A stretch of DNA of 40,600 bases. It comes from Micromonospora craterilacus. GTDB lineage: Bacteria > Actinomycetota > Actinomycetes > Mycobacteriales > Micromonosporaceae. Where the stretch lies: contig NZ_POTY01000026.1 in NCBI RefSeq assembly GCF_003236315.1, positions 1 through 40,600 of the forward strand, read 5' to 3'. The notes below the pieces were generated by a model, which made no database searches, was not told the origin of the DNA, and saw only the letters and a program-made list of their open reading frames with translations. This document shows positions 24,690 through 34,314 of this stretch, in pieces. Within the stretch, counting starts at the first letter, position 1, and each line of letters starts with the position of its first letter. The translations under genes and the position numbers were made by a program.

Positions 24690-26342
24690 TCATGCCCGTA
24701 GCGACCCGACCGCATCGAGCAGCTGGGCCAGGCCCGCCGACCGCTCGGTCAGGTGCAGGCGCAGCAGCGGGCGTTCGCGACCGGCCAGGGCTCGACGGTC
24801 GCCGGCGGCCTGCGCCGCCTGAAGTTCCCCGAATGAGTACGGCTTTCCGGGCACCGGCAGATCAACGTCGACCGTACCGGTCACCTGAAGAAAGCTACCC
24901 ACCTGTGGACCGCCCTTGTGGTACTGCCCGGTGGAGTGCAGGTAGCGCGGGCCCCAACCGAAGGTGACCGACCGGCCGGTGACCTCGGCCAGCAGCGGAC
25001 GCAGCCGGGCCGCGTCGGCGTCGGCGTGCCGGTCGAGGTACGCCGTCACCGCCAGGAAGCCCCCGTCGTCGAGCCCGCCCAGCAGGTGACGCAGCGCGCC
25101 GGCCAGGTCGCCCGGGGCGCCCGGGGGTGCGTACACCTCGATCGCGCCCTCGACCGACGACGGCGCCGGTGCCGGCGGCGGACCCTCGGCCAGGATCGCC
25201 GCGGTGTGTTCCTTGGACTCGGTCACGTTCGGCTGGTCGAACGGGTCGACCCCGAGCACGGTGGCGGCGACCGCGGTGGCGTACTCCCAGGCCAGGAACT
25301 GGGCACCGAGCGGGCCGTTGACCGCGACGTCGGGTGCCGTGCCGGCGCCGGGCACGGCACCGGCGGCGAGTGCGCCCCCGTAGCTGACGGTGAGCACATC
25401 GGTGCCGGTCAGCCCGGGGCTGTCCGGCGACTCGACCACCACCGGCAGGATGCCCTGGCCGCCCTTGCCGGTGGACTCGGCGAGCAACTGCTCCAGCCAG
25501 TCGCCGAGCCCTTCGACGCCGGTGCCGTCGGGCACCAGCGCGACCTTGTCCCGCCCGGCAGTGGCGGCCGCGGCGAGCGCGGCACCCAGCGCCAGGCCGG
25601 GATTGCCGTCCACCCGGTCCAGCGACGCCGCGAACGCCTCGGCCTGGTCGAGCAGGTCGGCCACCGGTACGCCGGCCAGTGCGCACGGGACCAGCCCGAA
25701 CGCGGTCAGTGCCGAGAAGCGCCCGCCCACCTCGGGATCGGCCAGCACGGTGATCGCGCCCAACTCGGCCGCGACCGCCTCCAGCGGCGAACCCGGGTCG
25801 GTGACCACGACGAAGTGCCGCCCCGCCTCGGCCTCGGTCAGCCCGGCGTCCAGGAACGCCTGCCAGTAGGCGCGCCGGTGGCTGTCGGTCTCCACCGTCG
25901 TGCCGGACTTGCTGGCCAGGACGACCACCGTGCGCGCCAGCCGGTCGCCGAGGGCGGCGCGGACCTGCCCCGGATCGGTGGTGTCGAGCACGGTCAGCGG
26001 CCGACCGGTGGTGCGCGCGATGACCTCCGGCGCGAGCGACGAGCCGCCCATGCCGGCGAGCACCACGTGATCCAGGTCGGCCAGTTCCGTGGTCAGCTCG
26101 GCGAGCTGGGGGAGCAGCTCGCGACTGCGGCGGTGGGTGTCCACCCAGCCGAGCCCGGCGCGGGCGCCGGCCGCCGCCTCCGGGCCCCACAGCGTCGGGT
26201 CCTTGGCGGCCAGCCGGCCCGGTACGCCGGAGTCGACAAGTGCCTGCCGGGTGGACGCTGGCGCGCTGCCGTCGACGGCGAGCGCGCCGTACACCGCGAG
26301 ACCGCCGGCGGCCTCGGCCGGTGCGGCCAGCAGCTCACCCAC
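24690..26342 (-). CDS. pgi: Glucose-6-phosphate isomerase (actinobacterial type)
   Basis: The 550-residue SIS-fold enzyme interconverts glucose 6-phosphate and fructose 6-phosphate, linking glycolysis to zwf downstream. Visible blocks are [13 protein letters not shown] near 95-107, [20 protein letters not shown] near 143-162 (sugar-phosphate loop), and [15 protein letters not shown] near 362-376. This sequence type is also found fused to transaldolase in some bacteria; here tal is a separate gene just upstream. GTG at 26342 gives the family N-terminus ([18 protein letters not shown]), but its ribosome-binding region lies inside a 13-bp hairpin that ends on the G of the start codon. Confidence 0.92.
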   Translation of the reverse strand: MGELLAAPAEAAGGLAVYGALAVDGSAPASTRQALVDSGVPGRLAAKDPTLWGPEAAAGARAGLGWVDTHRRSRELLPQLAELTTELADLDHVVLAGMGGSSLAPEVIARTTGRPLTVLDTTDPGQVRAALGDRLARTVVVLASKSGTTVETDSHRRAYWQAFLDAGLTEAEAGRHFVVVTDPGSPLEAVAAELGAITVLADPEVGGRFSALTAFGLVPCALAGVPVADLLDQAEAFAASLDRVDGNPGLALGAALAAAATAGRDKVALVPDGTGVEGLGDWLEQLLAESTGKGGQGILPVVVESPDSPGLTGTDVLTVSYGGALAAGAVPGAGTAPDVAVNGPLGAQFLAWEYATAVAATVLGVDPFDQPNVTESKEHTAAILAEGPPPAPAPSSVEGAIEVYAPPGAPGDLAGALRHLLGGLDDGGFLAVTAYLDRHADADAARLRPLLAEVTGRSVTFGWGPRYLHSTGQYHKGGPQVGSFLQVTGTVDVDLPVPGKPYSFGELQAAQAAGDRRALAGRERPLLRLHLTERSAGLAQLLDAVGSLRA

Positions 26343-26371
26343 GCCGCCACCCCGTCACCGGGGCGGCGGCG
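26342..26371 (-). promoter_or_regulatory. Hairpin covering the pgi translation start
   Basis: A 13-bp stem with one A/C mismatch and a 4-base loop occupies the tal-pgi gap and finishes on the first base of the pgi GTG. In the mRNA it would hide the only weak Shine-Dalgarno-like sequence (GACGGGG). It could act as a translational control, an attenuator or a processing site. Confidence 0.5.
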
Positions 26372-26393
26372 TGGGGAACGCCGGGTCGTACCG

Positions 26394-27518
26394 TCACCCA
26401 TTGCCTCCGGCCTTGGCCGCGGCCAGCGACTTGCGTACGCCGTCGGCGAGCTCGTTCCAGCTCGCCTCGAACTTCTCCACGCCCTCCCGCTCCAGCGTGT
26501 CGATCACGTCGGCCAGGTCCACGCCCACCGACAGCAGGTCGGCGAAGACCTGCCGGGCGTGGTCGTACGCGTCGGTGATGGTGTCCGGGCGGGTCTCGCC
26601 GTGGTCGGCGTAGGCGTGGATGACCGATTCCGGCATGGTGTTGACCGTGCCGGGGGCGATCAGCTCCTCGACGTAGATGACGTCCCGGTAGTCCGGGTTC
26701 TTCGTCGAGGTGGACGCCCACAGCGGCCGCTGCGGGTGCGCCCCGGCGTCGGCCAGGGCCTGCCAGCGGTCGGTGGAGAAGACCTCGCCGTAGCGCTCGT
26801 AGGCCAGCCGGGCGTTGGCGACGGCAGCCTTGCCGCGCAGCGCCTTGGCCGGCTCGGAGCCGATCTTCTCCAGCCTCTTGTCGACCTCGCTGTCGACCCG
26901 GGAGACGAAGAACGAGGCCACCGAGCCGATCTTCGACAGGTCGTGGCCGTTGGCCTTGGCCTGCTCCAGACCGGCGAGGAACGCCTCCATCACCTGCGAG
27001 TAGCGGTCCAGCCCGAAGATCAGCGTGACGTTGACGCTGATCCCCTCGGCCAGCGTGGCGGTGATCGCCGGCAGGCCGGCCTCGGTCGCCGGGATCTTGA
27101 TGAACAGGTTCGGTCGGTCGACCAGCCACCACAGCGCCTTGGCCTCGGCGACGGTCCGCTCCGACTCGTGGGCCAGCCGCGGGTCCACCTCGATGGAGAC
27201 CCGGCCGTCCACGCCCGCGCTGGCGTCGTACGAGGGGCGCATCACGTCGCAGGCCCACCGCACGTCGTACGTGGTGATCATGCGGACGGCCTCTTCGATG
27301 TCCACGCCCCGGACGGCCAGGTCACGCAGCTGCCAGTCGTACTCGTCGGCGTCGCTCAACGCCTTGGCGAAGATGGTCGGGTTGGTGGTCACCCCGACCA
27401 CGTGCTTCTCCCGGCGCAGCTGGTCAAGCCCGCCAGAAGTCAGCCGTACCCGGGAAATGTCGTCGAGCCAGACCGCCACTCCCGCGGCGCTGAGCTCGCC
27501 CAGCCTGTCGGTGGTCAT
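26394..27518 (-). CDS. tal: Transaldolase
   Basis: The 374-residue class I aldolase moves a dihydroxyacetone unit between sedoheptulose 7-phosphate and glyceraldehyde 3-phosphate in the non-oxidative pentose phosphate pathway. The Schiff-base lysine is Lys141 in [20 protein letters not shown] (45-55) and STSTKNPDY are further family signatures. It is the long, TalB-distant actinobacterial form. ATG at 27518 is preferred over the GTG at 27524; the Shine-Dalgarno TGAGGGGAG overlaps the tkt stop codon, so translation is probably coupled to tkt, 17 bases upstream. Confidence 0.95.
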   Translation of the reverse strand: MTTDRLGELSAAGVAVWLDDISRVRLTSGGLDQLRREKHVVGVTTNPTIFAKALSDADEYDWQLRDLAVRGVDIEEAVRMITTYDVRWACDVMRPSYDASAGVDGRVSIEVDPRLAHESERTVAEAKALWWLVDRPNLFIKIPATEAGLPAITATLAEGISVNVTLIFGLDRYSQVMEAFLAGLEQAKANGHDLSKIGSVASFFVSRVDSEVDKRLEKIGSEPAKALRGKAAVANARLAYERYGEVFSTDRWQALADAGAHPQRPLWASTSTKNPDYRDVIYVEELIAPGTVNTMPESVIHAYADHGETRPDTITDAYDHARQVFADLLSVGVDLADVIDTLEREGVEKFEASWNELADGVRKSLAAAKAGGNG

Positions 27519-27535
27519 GTGCACCCACGCTCCCC

Positions 27536-29674
27536 TCAGTTGCCGGTGGTGAAACCGGTGATGTCACCGACCCGGGTCTGCGCCGCGTGCGCGGCGGCGA
27601 CGATCCGGTCGGGGGTGAAGCCGAACTGCTCGAAGAGCACCGAGTGCGGGGCACTCGCTCCGTAGTGCTCCAGGCTGACGCTCTCGCCGCAGTCGCCGAC
27701 GATCCCGTGCCAGGACATCGCGATGCCCGCCTCCACGCTCACCCGGGCCTTTACCCCGCGCGGCAGCACCGACTCCCGGTATACCTCGTCCTGCGCGAAG
27801 AACCACTCCTGGCAGGGCATCGAGACGACCCGGGTGGGGGTGCCGTCGGCCTCCAGCCGGTCCCGGGCGGTCAGGCAGAGCTGCACCTCCGAGCCGGTGC
27901 CGATGATGATCACCTGCGGCTTGCCGTTGGACGCCTCGGCCAGCACGTAGCCGCCCCGGGCGACGCCCTCGGCCCCGGCCAGCGTCGACCGGTCCAGGGT
28001 CGGCAGCGGCTGCCGGCTCAGCGCCAGCGCGGTCGGCCGGTCGGTGTGCTCCAGCGCCTGCCGCCAGGCCCACGCCGTCTCGTTGGCGTCGGCGGGGCGG
28101 ACCACGTCCAGGCCGGGGATGGCCCGCAGCGCGGACAGGTGCTCCACCGGCTGGTGGGTCGGGCCGTCCTCGCCGAGGCCGATGGAGTCGTGCGTCCAGA
28201 CGTAGACCACCGGCAGCTTCATCAGTGCGGCCAGCCGCACCGAGGGACGCATGTAGTCGCTGAACACCAGGAAGGTGCCGCCGTACGGGCGGGTGCCGCC
28301 GTGCAGGGCGATGCCGTTGAGGATCGCGCCCATGGCGTGCTCGCGGATGCCGAAGTGCAGCGTCCGGCCGTACTCGTGGCCGGGGAACTCCTTGGTGGCG
28401 TACTGGCTGGGGACGAAGGACGGCTCGCCCTTCATCGTGGTGTTGTTGCTCTCAGCCAGGTCCGCCGAGCCGCCCCACAGCTCCGGCAGCACCGGTGCGA
28501 GCGCGGCCAGCACCTTGCCGGAGGCGGCCCGGGTGGCGACGCCCTTGGCGTCGGCGGGGAACTCGGGCAGCGCGTCGGCCCAGCCCTCGGGCAGCGTCCG
28601 CCCGGCCAGCCGGTCGTACAGGGCGCGGCGCTCCGGGTTGGCGGCGGCCCAGGCGTCGAAGGCGGCCGTCCACTGCTGCTGCGCGGCCTCGCCACGGCCG
28701 AGCGCCTGCCGGGTGTGGCCGAGCACCTCCTCGGTGATCTCGAACGATCCGGCCGGGTCGAAGCCGAGGACCTGCTTGGTGGCGGCCACCTCGTCGGCGC
28801 CCAGGGCCGAGCCGTGGATCTTGCCGGTGTTCTGCTTGTTCGGCGCCGGCCAGCCGATGATGGTGCGCAGCGCGATGAACGACGGCCGGCCCGTCTCGGC
28901 CCGGGCGGCCAGCAGCGCCTGGTACAGCTCCGCCACGTTCTCGTGGTAGTCGCCCTGGTCGGCGTCGCCGCGCCGCCAGTCGACGGTCTGCACGTGCCAG
29001 CCGTACGCCGCGTAGCGGGCCGCCACGTCCTCGCTCTTGGCGATGCGGGTGTCGTCCTCGATCGAGATCTCGTTGTCGTCGTAGATCAGGCAGAGGTTGC
29101 CCAGCTGCTGGTGGCCGGCCAGGGCGCTGGCCTCGTGGCTGATGCCCTCCTCGATGTCGCCGTCCGAGACGATGCACCAGATGTCGTGGTCGAAGACCGA
29201 TTCGCCGGGCTCGGTCTCCGGGTCGAACAGGCCGCGCTCGCGGCGCGCCGCCATCGCCATGCCGACGGCGTTGCCGAGGCCCTGCCCGAGCGGGCCGGTG
29301 GTGGTCTCCACGCCCGGGGTGTGCCTGTGCTCCGGGTGGCCCGGGGTGAGCGAGCCCCACTGGCGCAGCGACTTCAGGTCGTCCAGGCTCAGCGGGTAGC
29401 CGGTGAGGAAGAGCTGGATGTAGAGGCTCAGGCTGGAGTGGCCGGCGGACAGCACGAAGCGGTCCCGCCCAGGCCAGTGCGGATCGGCCGGGTTGTGCCG
29501 CATGACCCGGTTGAACAACAGGTACGCCGCGGGGGCGAGGCTCATCGCCGTGCCCGGGTGGCCGTTGCCGGATTTCTCCACGGCGTCCATGGCCAGCACG
29601 CGGACGGTGTCCACGGCACGGCGGTCGAGGTCGGACCAGTCAAGAGCGGGGTGCTCGGGTCGGTTGGCAGCCAC
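27536..29674 (-). CDS. tkt: Transketolase
   Basis: The 712-residue thiamine-diphosphate enzyme transfers two-carbon units between pentose and other sugar phosphates. The cofactor motif runs from [19 protein letters not shown] to [11 protein letters not shown] (near 170-210). [19 protein letters not shown] near 36-54 and [15 protein letters not shown] near 125-139 are substrate/cofactor contacts, and [12 protein letters not shown] in the pyrimidine domain holds the conserved catalytic glutamate. GTG at 29674 has GAGGAG eleven bases upstream. It is the first gene of the minus-strand pentose phosphate operon and is divergent from ctaB across 266 bases. Confidence 0.97.
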   Translation of the reverse strand: MAANRPEHPALDWSDLDRRAVDTVRVLAMDAVEKSGNGHPGTAMSLAPAAYLLFNRVMRHNPADPHWPGRDRFVLSAGHSSLSLYIQLFLTGYPLSLDDLKSLRQWGSLTPGHPEHRHTPGVETTTGPLGQGLGNAVGMAMAARRERGLFDPETEPGESVFDHDIWCIVSDGDIEEGISHEASALAGHQQLGNLCLIYDDNEISIEDDTRIAKSEDVAARYAAYGWHVQTVDWRRGDADQGDYHENVAELYQALLAARAETGRPSFIALRTIIGWPAPNKQNTGKIHGSALGADEVAATKQVLGFDPAGSFEITEEVLGHTRQALGRGEAAQQQWTAAFDAWAAANPERRALYDRLAGRTLPEGWADALPEFPADAKGVATRAASGKVLAALAPVLPELWGGSADLAESNNTTMKGEPSFVPSQYATKEFPGHEYGRTLHFGIREHAMGAILNGIALHGGTRPYGGTFLVFSDYMRPSVRLAALMKLPVVYVWTHDSIGLGEDGPTHQPVEHLSALRAIPGLDVVRPADANETAWAWRQALEHTDRPTALALSRQPLPTLDRSTLAGAEGVARGGYVLAEASNGKPQVIIIGTGSEVQLCLTARDRLEADGTPTRVVSMPCQEWFFAQDEVYRESVLPRGVKARVSVEAGIAMSWHGIVGDCGESVSLEHYGASAPHSVLFEQFGFTPDRIVAAAHAAQTRVGDITGFTTGN

Positions 29675-29940
29675 GGTGGTTTGTGCTCCTCGGCGAGATG
29701 GGCGGAACCCTCACTGGTGACCCTATCGAGCGCTCCTAAACGTGCGCCCGAGGATCTCAGCATGCTGGTCTGTACGTTTCCGGCCGGCCCACCGGTTCAG
29801 CCGCTGGTGTGACGGCCCGCACCGTTGCCGGGTCGCCCGGGCAGCCAAAACGACAACGCGTAGTGTGTGTGGCGGTGTGTGGACCCGAGCCGGGTTCGGC
29901 CGCCCTGACCTCCCCTGCCGACGCCGGAAGGTGGCAATCC

Positions 29941-30897
29941 GTGAGCATGATCACCGAGCGCCCCGTCAGCGACCCTGCCGGGCAGACGCCGGTGCGCACG
30001 GCGGAGAAGGCCCCGGCCGGCTCTCGTGACCTGCGGGCGGTCGTGGCGGCGTACGTGTCGCTGACCAAGCCGCGGATCGTGGAGCTGCTGCTGGTCACCA
30101 CGGTGCCGGCGATGATGCTCGCGCACGGCGGGATGCCGTCGCTGTGGCTGGTCGCGGTGGTGCTGGTCGGCGGCTCGCTCGCCGCCGGCGCGGCCAGCGT
30201 GCTCAACTGCTACATCGACCGCGACATCGACCAGCTCATGCGGCGGACGAAGCGGCGGCCACTGCCGGCGCACACCGTGACGCCGCGCAACGCCCTGATC
30301 TTCGGGCTGGTGCTGGCGGCGGTGTCGATCGCGCTGATGGCGGCCTTCACCAACCTGCTCGCCGCCGGGCTCACGCTGGCCGCGATCGTCTACTACGACC
30401 TGGTCTACACGCTGTGGCTCAAGCGCACCACGGCGGCGAACACCTTCTGGGGCGGTGCCTGCGGCGCCGCGCCGGTGCTGATCGGCTGGGCGGCGGTGAC
30501 CGGCTCGCTGTCGCCGGTGGCCTGGGCGCTGTTCGGGGTGGTCTTCTTCTGGCAGATGCCGCACTTCTACCCGCTGGCCATGAAGTACAAGGACGACTAC
30601 GCCCGGGCCGGCATTCCGATGCTGCCGGTGGTGGCCTCGGTGCGGCGGGTCAACGCCGAGATCGTGCTGTTCGCCTGGCTGACGGTGCTGACCTCGCTGG
30701 CGCCCTGGGCGCTCGGTCTGAGCCCGGTCTACGGCGTACCGACGCTGGTGGTGGGCGCGATCTTCCTGGTCGAGGCGCACAAGCTCGCCGGCCGGGCCAG
30801 CCGGGGCGAGGCGGTCAAGCCGATGCGGCTGTTCCACTGGTCGACCACGTACCTGACCATCGTCTTCGCCGCCGCCGCGCTGGACGCCCTGATCTGA
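29941..30897 (+). CDS. ctaB: Heme O synthase (protoheme IX farnesyltransferase)
   Basis: The 318-residue UbiA-family membrane prenyltransferase converts heme b to heme O for cytochrome oxidase. The first Asp-rich motif [20 protein letters not shown] (89-108, Asn89, Asp93, Asp97) binds prenyl diphosphate, and [14 protein letters not shown] gives the second motif. About nine hydrophobic segments can be counted. GTG at 29941 follows GGAAGG with nine bases of spacing; the ATG at 29947 is the alternative, and longer in-frame starts lack a signal. Its partner ctaA is 1.6 kb away on the other strand. Confidence 0.95.
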   Translation: MSMITERPVSDPAGQTPVRTAEKAPAGSRDLRAVVAAYVSLTKPRIVELLLVTTVPAMMLAHGGMPSLWLVAVVLVGGSLAAGAASVLNCYIDRDIDQLMRRTKRRPLPAHTVTPRNALIFGLVLAAVSIALMAAFTNLLAAGLTLAAIVYYDLVYTLWLKRTTAANTFWGGACGAAPVLIGWAAVTGSLSPVAWALFGVVFFWQMPHFYPLAMKYKDDYARAGIPMLPVVASVRRVNAEIVLFAWLTVLTSLAPWALGLSPVYGVPTLVVGAIFLVEAHKLAGRASRGEAVKPMRLFHWSTTYLTIVFAAAALDALI

Positions 30898-30900
30898 TCC

Positions 30901-30915
30901 GGAAGGGTTCCTTCC
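30901..30915 (+). terminator. Possible terminator after ctaB
   Basis: GGAAGG-GTT-CCTTCC is a perfect 6-bp stem four bases after the ctaB stop, followed by a pyrimidine-rich stretch. It is short, so function is uncertain. It slightly resembles the GGGCCC repeat family near 21.2 kb. Confidence 0.4.
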
Positions 30916-31156
30916 TGATCTTCGCCGGATAGATCGTGACGGAGGCGGTGTTGTCTGTTTTGTCGCCACATCTTCCGGCACGGTGGGACGGGTCTCAATC
31001 GATCAGCTAGATCCGGTTAGGGGCAATCTGCGGCGTCACATCGTCCTCCTTGATCCCGATAAAACCGGGCAAAAAACCTTTGCTCTTCCTTAAACCGGCA
31101 GGTAATCGGTATCACAAAACCTTCACGGTTCTCGCCCTACCGGGTTCCCGTCTGCT
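30916..31156 (+). other. AT-richer intergenic stretch before the unknown gene
   Basis: This gap is visibly richer in A/T than its surroundings, with runs such as GATAAAACCGGGCAAAAAACC. No coding frame is supported; an open frame from 31050 in frame with the next gene has Lys/Leu-rich sequence unlike it. It may hold upstream regulatory sites or a small RNA. I could not define either. Confidence 0.4.
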
Positions 31157-31162
31157 TAGGCT
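31157..31162 (+). promoter_or_regulatory. Putative -10 box, leaderless start of the 111-aa protein gene
   Basis: TAGGCT ends 7 bases before the ATG at 31170. No clear -35 hexamer was seen. Confidence 0.42.
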
Positions 31163-31169
31163 TCGCGTC

Positions 31170-31505
31170 ATGGCAGATGGTTCCGATACGACGCTGACGG
31201 CTGATCAGGCCGCCTCCGCACCGGCCCCCAACGGGCTCGTCGCGGGTATCAAATCGTTCGCCGCCGGGCACGGCGGGGCGAAGGCGGTCATCGAGTACGT
31301 CGGCAAGCGCGGCGCACGCATCGTCCTGGTGGGTTCGGACGGCGCGTGGGGCGACCAGTTCGCGGAGGACACGGTCGTGGCCCGCGAGGCCTGCGCCAAG
31401 GCCGGAGTCGCCGTGGAGAACGCCTGGGAGCGGGAGCTGATGGACCAGATGCGCCCGAGCAACGACCTCTGGCGTTCGATGGCGCGCCGCACGATGGCCC
31501 GTTGA
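31170..31505 (+). CDS. Hypothetical protein, 111 aa
   Basis: I do not recognise this family. The first 20 residues are Ala/Thr/Asp-rich and probably disordered. The rest looks like a compact alpha/beta domain: GGAKAVIEYVGKRGARIVLVGSDGAWGDQFAEDTVVAREACAKAG split by a helix ending in ELMDQMRPSNDLWRSMARR. The strand-turn RIVLVGSDGAWGD suggests a nucleotide or phosphate loop, but no Walker motif is present. ATG at 31170 is preferred over the frame opening at 31050 because of the adjacent -10 box and the composition change. An ATP-grasp gene starts 22 bases after its stop, so the two are likely co-transcribed. Confidence 0.8.
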   Translation: MADGSDTTLTADQAASAPAPNGLVAGIKSFAAGHGGAKAVIEYVGKRGARIVLVGSDGAWGDQFAEDTVVAREACAKAGVAVENAWERELMDQMRPSNDLWRSMARRTMAR

Positions 31506-31527
31506 GATAGACACCGAGACAGATAAG

Positions 31528-32445
31528 TTGACCAACCACCACCTGACGACCCGGGGGGAACCCCGGGTCGCTCTCGTCACCTGCACCGAACTGGCCGACC
31601 TCGACCCGGACGACCGCCTCGTGCTGACCCCGCTCGCCGCCCGCGGCGTCCGCGTCGAGCCCGTCGTGTGGGACGACCCGGCGGTCGACTGGGCCGGGTA
31701 CGACCTGGCCGTGCTCCGCTCGCCCTGGGACTACATGTCCCGGCGCGACGAGTTCGTCGCCTGGGCCGCCCGGGTACCCCGACTGGTCAACCCGGCCGAC
31801 GTGGTGCGCTGGAACACCGACAAGCGCTACCTCGACGAGCTTTCCGCGGCCGGCGTGCCGACGGTGCCCACCGGCTGGGTGGTGCCCGGCGAGCCGTGGC
31901 AGCCGCCCGCCGACCGGGGCGAGTACGTCATCAAGCCCGCCGTCAGCGCGGGCAGCCAGGACACCGGCCGCTACGACCTGGCCGACCCGCTGCACCGGGA
32001 ACTCGCCCTGGCCCACGTGCACCGGCTCGGTGCCGCCGGCCGGGTGACCATGGTCCAGCCGTACCTGACCGCGGTCGACACCGCCGGCGAGACCGCGCTG
32101 CTCTTCCTGGCCGGTCCGGAGGGCCTGGCCTTCAGCCACGCCATCCGCAAGGGGCCGCTGCTGACCGGCCCGGACGAGGGCGTCGAGGGGCTCTACAAGC
32201 CCGAGGAGATCACCGCTCGGACGGCCGAATCGGCAGAACTCGAGGTCGCGGAGAAGACGCTCGCGGCGGTGCCCGGTGGGTCGGGTCGGCTGCTCTACGC
32301 CCGGGTGGACCTGATTCCCGGCCCCGACGGCACGCCGGTACTGGTGGAGCTGGAGCTGACCGAGCCCTCGCTGTTCATCGGGTACGCCGACGGCGCCCCC
32401 GACCGCCTGGCCGACGCCGTCCTCACCCACCTCGCCCGCGCCTGA
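31528..32445 (+). CDS. ATP-grasp domain protein (RimK-like ligase)
   Basis: A 305-residue protein with ATP-grasp features: an N-terminal Rossmann-like part starting RVALVTC, RSPWDY at 64-69, NTDKRYLDEL near 96-105, an ATP-contacting VIKPAVSAGSQDTG at 134-147, and the metal-binding ELELTEPSLF at 274-283. Enzymes of this type join a carboxylate to an amine with ATP. It reminds me of the D-cycloserine synthetase/DcsG-like branch, but the substrate cannot be assigned and no biosynthetic cluster surrounds it. The only start fitting the N-terminus is a TTG at 31528 with a weak GAGAC upstream. It follows the 111-residue protein by 22 bases and converges on ctaA. Confidence 0.85.
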   Translation: MTNHHLTTRGEPRVALVTCTELADLDPDDRLVLTPLAARGVRVEPVVWDDPAVDWAGYDLAVLRSPWDYMSRRDEFVAWAARVPRLVNPADVVRWNTDKRYLDELSAAGVPTVPTGWVVPGEPWQPPADRGEYVIKPAVSAGSQDTGRYDLADPLHRELALAHVHRLGAAGRVTMVQPYLTAVDTAGETALLFLAGPEGLAFSHAIRKGPLLTGPDEGVEGLYKPEEITARTAESAELEVAEKTLAAVPGGSGRLLYARVDLIPGPDGTPVLVELELTEPSLFIGYADGAPDRLADAVLTHLARA

Positions 32446-32460
32446 CGGGCGGCCGCCCGT
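32445..32460. terminator. Palindromic bidirectional terminator
   Basis: ACGGGCGGCCGCCCGT is a perfect 16-base palindrome beginning on the last base of the ATP-grasp stop codon and lying 14 bases after the ctaA stop on the other strand. As a hairpin it forms a 6-bp stem with a GGCC loop. Confidence 0.5.
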
Positions 32461-32473
32461 GCGGCGGGTGACT

Positions 32474-33427
32474 TCAGGCGTGGGCCGGGACGGGTTCCTC
32501 GGCCGGCGTGGCGGTCCCGGTCGGGGTCGCGTCGACCGGGCGGCGTTCGCGGGTCGACCAGAGCACCGACAGGGTGGCGAGCCAGACCAGGCAGGAGCCG
32601 AGCATGTGGGCGCCCACCAGCAGTACGGGCAGGTTGGTGAAGTACTGCACGAAGCCGATCACGCCCTGGGCCAGCTCGACCAGCAGCAGCGTGCGGGCGG
32701 CGCGGACGACGTGGGCCGGCGCGCCGATCGCCCGCAGGGCCAGCCACAGGCCCACGGTCAGGCCGACGAGCAGGAAGACCAGGTCGGCGTGCACCTGGGA
32801 GATCGTCTGGGGGTCCAGGCCGTTGCGGATCGCGTCGGCGTCGCCGGCGTGCGGTCCGCTGCCGGTCACCGCGACCCCGACGACGATCACCGCCGCGCTG
32901 GACACCACGGTGAGCCAGGTCAGGGTCCGCAGTGCGGGTGGCACCAGCGCGATCTTGGGGCCGTCCGGCTCGCGAACCCGGCGCCAGAGGGCGTACGCGA
33001 CGAGGAGCAGCAGCATCGAGACCACGAAGTGGATGCCCACGATCGAGGGGTGCAGCTGGGTGCGTACGGTGATCCCGCCGATCACGGCCTGCGCCACGAT
33101 GCCGAGGACGACGGCCAGCGCGAGCGGCACCACGCCGCGCCGGCGCGGCCGGTGGGCCAGCGCGGCCAGCAGGGTGGCACCCGCGATCAGCACCAGCACG
33201 AAGGTGAGCAGCCGGTTGCCGAACTCGATCACCCCGTGCACGCCCATCTCGGCGGTGGCGGTGTACGACTCGTCGGTGCACCGGGGCCAGGTCGGGCAGC
33301 CCAACCCGGAGGCGGTCAACCGGACCGCCCCGCCGGTGACGACGATCGCCGCGTTCGCGACGATGTTGGCGTACGCGAGGCGGCGTAGCAGAGTGGCGGA
33401 GACCGGGAATCGGACAGGTCGCTTCAC
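32474..33427 (-). CDS. ctaA: Heme A synthase CtaA
   Basis: The 317-residue membrane protein (COX15/CtaA family) oxidises the C8 methyl of heme O to make heme A. Eight hydrophobic segments can be drawn. The first extracellular loop has the cysteine pair GLGCPTWPRC and four conserved histidine regions are seen: GVHGVIEFGNRL, QLHPSIVGIHF, SQVHADL and GAHMLGS. GTG at 33427 is chosen because TAGGAT ends seven bases before it, fitting a leaderless mRNA; GTG at 33445 in the same frame lies upstream of that box. It shares its upstream region with divergent sufR and follows the same heme A pathway as ctaB. Confidence 0.93.
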   Translation of the reverse strand: MKRPVRFPVSATLLRRLAYANIVANAAIVVTGGAVRLTASGLGCPTWPRCTDESYTATAEMGVHGVIEFGNRLLTFVLVLIAGATLLAALAHRPRRRGVVPLALAVVLGIVAQAVIGGITVRTQLHPSIVGIHFVVSMLLLLVAYALWRRVREPDGPKIALVPPALRTLTWLTVVSSAAVIVVGVAVTGSGPHAGDADAIRNGLDPQTISQVHADLVFLLVGLTVGLWLALRAIGAPAHVVRAARTLLLVELAQGVIGFVQYFTNLPVLLVGAHMLGSCLVWLATLSVLWSTRERRPVDATPTGTATPAEEPVPAHA

Positions 33428-33434
33428 GAAGCGA
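33419..33434. promoter_or_regulatory. Inverted repeat over the ctaA start
   Basis: TCGCTTC-AC-GAAGCGA is a perfect 7-bp inverted repeat with a 2-base centre, overlapping the predicted ctaA transcription and translation start. It could be an operator or an RNA hairpin; part of it is coding. Confidence 0.35.
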
Positions 33435-33440
33435 ATCCTA
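33435..33440 (-). promoter_or_regulatory. Putative -10 box, leaderless start of ctaA
   Basis: On the minus strand TAGGAT ends 7 bases before GTG at 33427. No good -35 was found. Confidence 0.45.
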
Positions 33441-33507
33441 CGCACCGTAGTTGACCCCGATCGGGTGACTCCGCCCGCGCGGTGGTTCGGATCACCGGAC
33501 CCCGCGT

Positions 33508-33536
33508 TTGCAGGCCCCTGGCGAATTACGTAACGT
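33508..33536 (+). promoter_or_regulatory. suf operon promoter with TTACGTAA palindrome
   Basis: TTGCAG (33508-33513) and TAACGT (33531-33536) are 17 bases apart and the -10 ends 7 bases before the sufR GTG, so the mRNA should be leaderless. The 8-bp palindrome TTACGTAA (33526-33533) overlaps the -10 box and is a candidate SufR operator. Confidence 0.6.
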
Positions 33537-33543
33537 GGGTGTT

Positions 33544-34314
33544 GTGAAAAAGGCGGCAGGGCTCTCCGGGCACCAGCCGGCGGCTGACCTGGCCGCCGGT
33601 CGGTCGGTGCCGGCCGCGTCCGGCAATGTCGCCGACCTGTCGACCCGGGACCGGGTCACCCAGCTGCTGCTGGAGCGGCGTGCCGTCACCGCCGCCCAAC
33701 TGGGCGACGCGCTGGGGCTCAGCCCGGCGGCGATCCGCCGGCACCTCGACGCGATGCTCGCTGACGGTGACGTGGTCGCCCGTGAGCAGACCGTACGCGG
33801 TCACCGGGGGCGGGGTCGCCCGGCCAAGGTGTTCCTGCTGACCGACGCCGCCCGCAGCCGGTGTGGCGCACACCACTACGACAACATGGCCACCGCCGCG
33901 CTGCGCTGGATCGCCCGCACCGGTGGCTCGCAGGCGGTGGAGCGGTTCGCCGCCGAGCAGGTGGCTGCCCTGGAGGCCCGCTGCCAGGCGGCTCTGGCCG
34001 ACGCCGGCGACGATCCGATGGCCCGCGCGGAGGCACTCGCTGCCGCGCTGACCGCCGAGGGATACGCTGCCAGTGCGTCCACGATCGCTTCCGGCGGCCA
34101 GCTCTGCCAGCACCACTGCCCGGTGGCGCACGTGGCCGCCGAGTTCCCCCAGCTGTGCGAGGCCGAGACCACGGTGATCTCCCGCCTGGTCGGCACTCAC
34201 GTGCAGCGCCTGGCCACCATCGCGCACGGCGACGGGGTGTGCACCACGCACATCCCGGCTCAGCCGCCTGCCCAGTCCGGTAAGACCGTCACCACTGTGA
34301 GGACAGATAGATGA
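33544..34314 (+). CDS. sufR: SufR-type iron-sulfur responsive transcriptional regulator
   Basis: The 256-residue protein has an N-terminal winged helix-turn-helix (about 33-75, [22 protein letters not shown]) with a basic [12 protein letters not shown] wing, and a C-terminal cysteine cluster CQHHC (Cys188, Cys192), Cys205 and possibly Cys233, the expected ligands of a [4Fe-4S] or [2Fe-2S] cluster. In relatives the cluster-loaded form represses the suf operon and cluster loss relieves it. The GTG at 33544 lies directly at the predicted transcription start. The stop overlaps the sufB ATG (ATGA), so repressor and operon are co-transcribed, which gives autoregulation. Confidence 0.92.
   Translation: MKKAAGLSGHQPAADLAAGRSVPAASGNVADLSTRDRVTQLLLERRAVTAAQLGDALGLSPAAIRRHLDAMLADGDVVAREQTVRGHRGRGRPAKVFLLTDAARSRCGAHHYDNMATAALRWIARTGGSQAVERFAAEQVAALEARCQAALADAGDDPMARAEALAAALTAEGYAASASTIASGGQLCQHHCPVAHVAAEFPQLCEAETTVISRLVGTHVQRLATIAHGDGVCTTHIPAQPPAQSGKTVTTVRTDR

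Noticed and set aside
31050..31169. 40-residue N-terminal extension of the 111-aa protein
   Set aside because: A -10 box lies within this stretch just before the ATG at 31170, and the composition changes sharply there.
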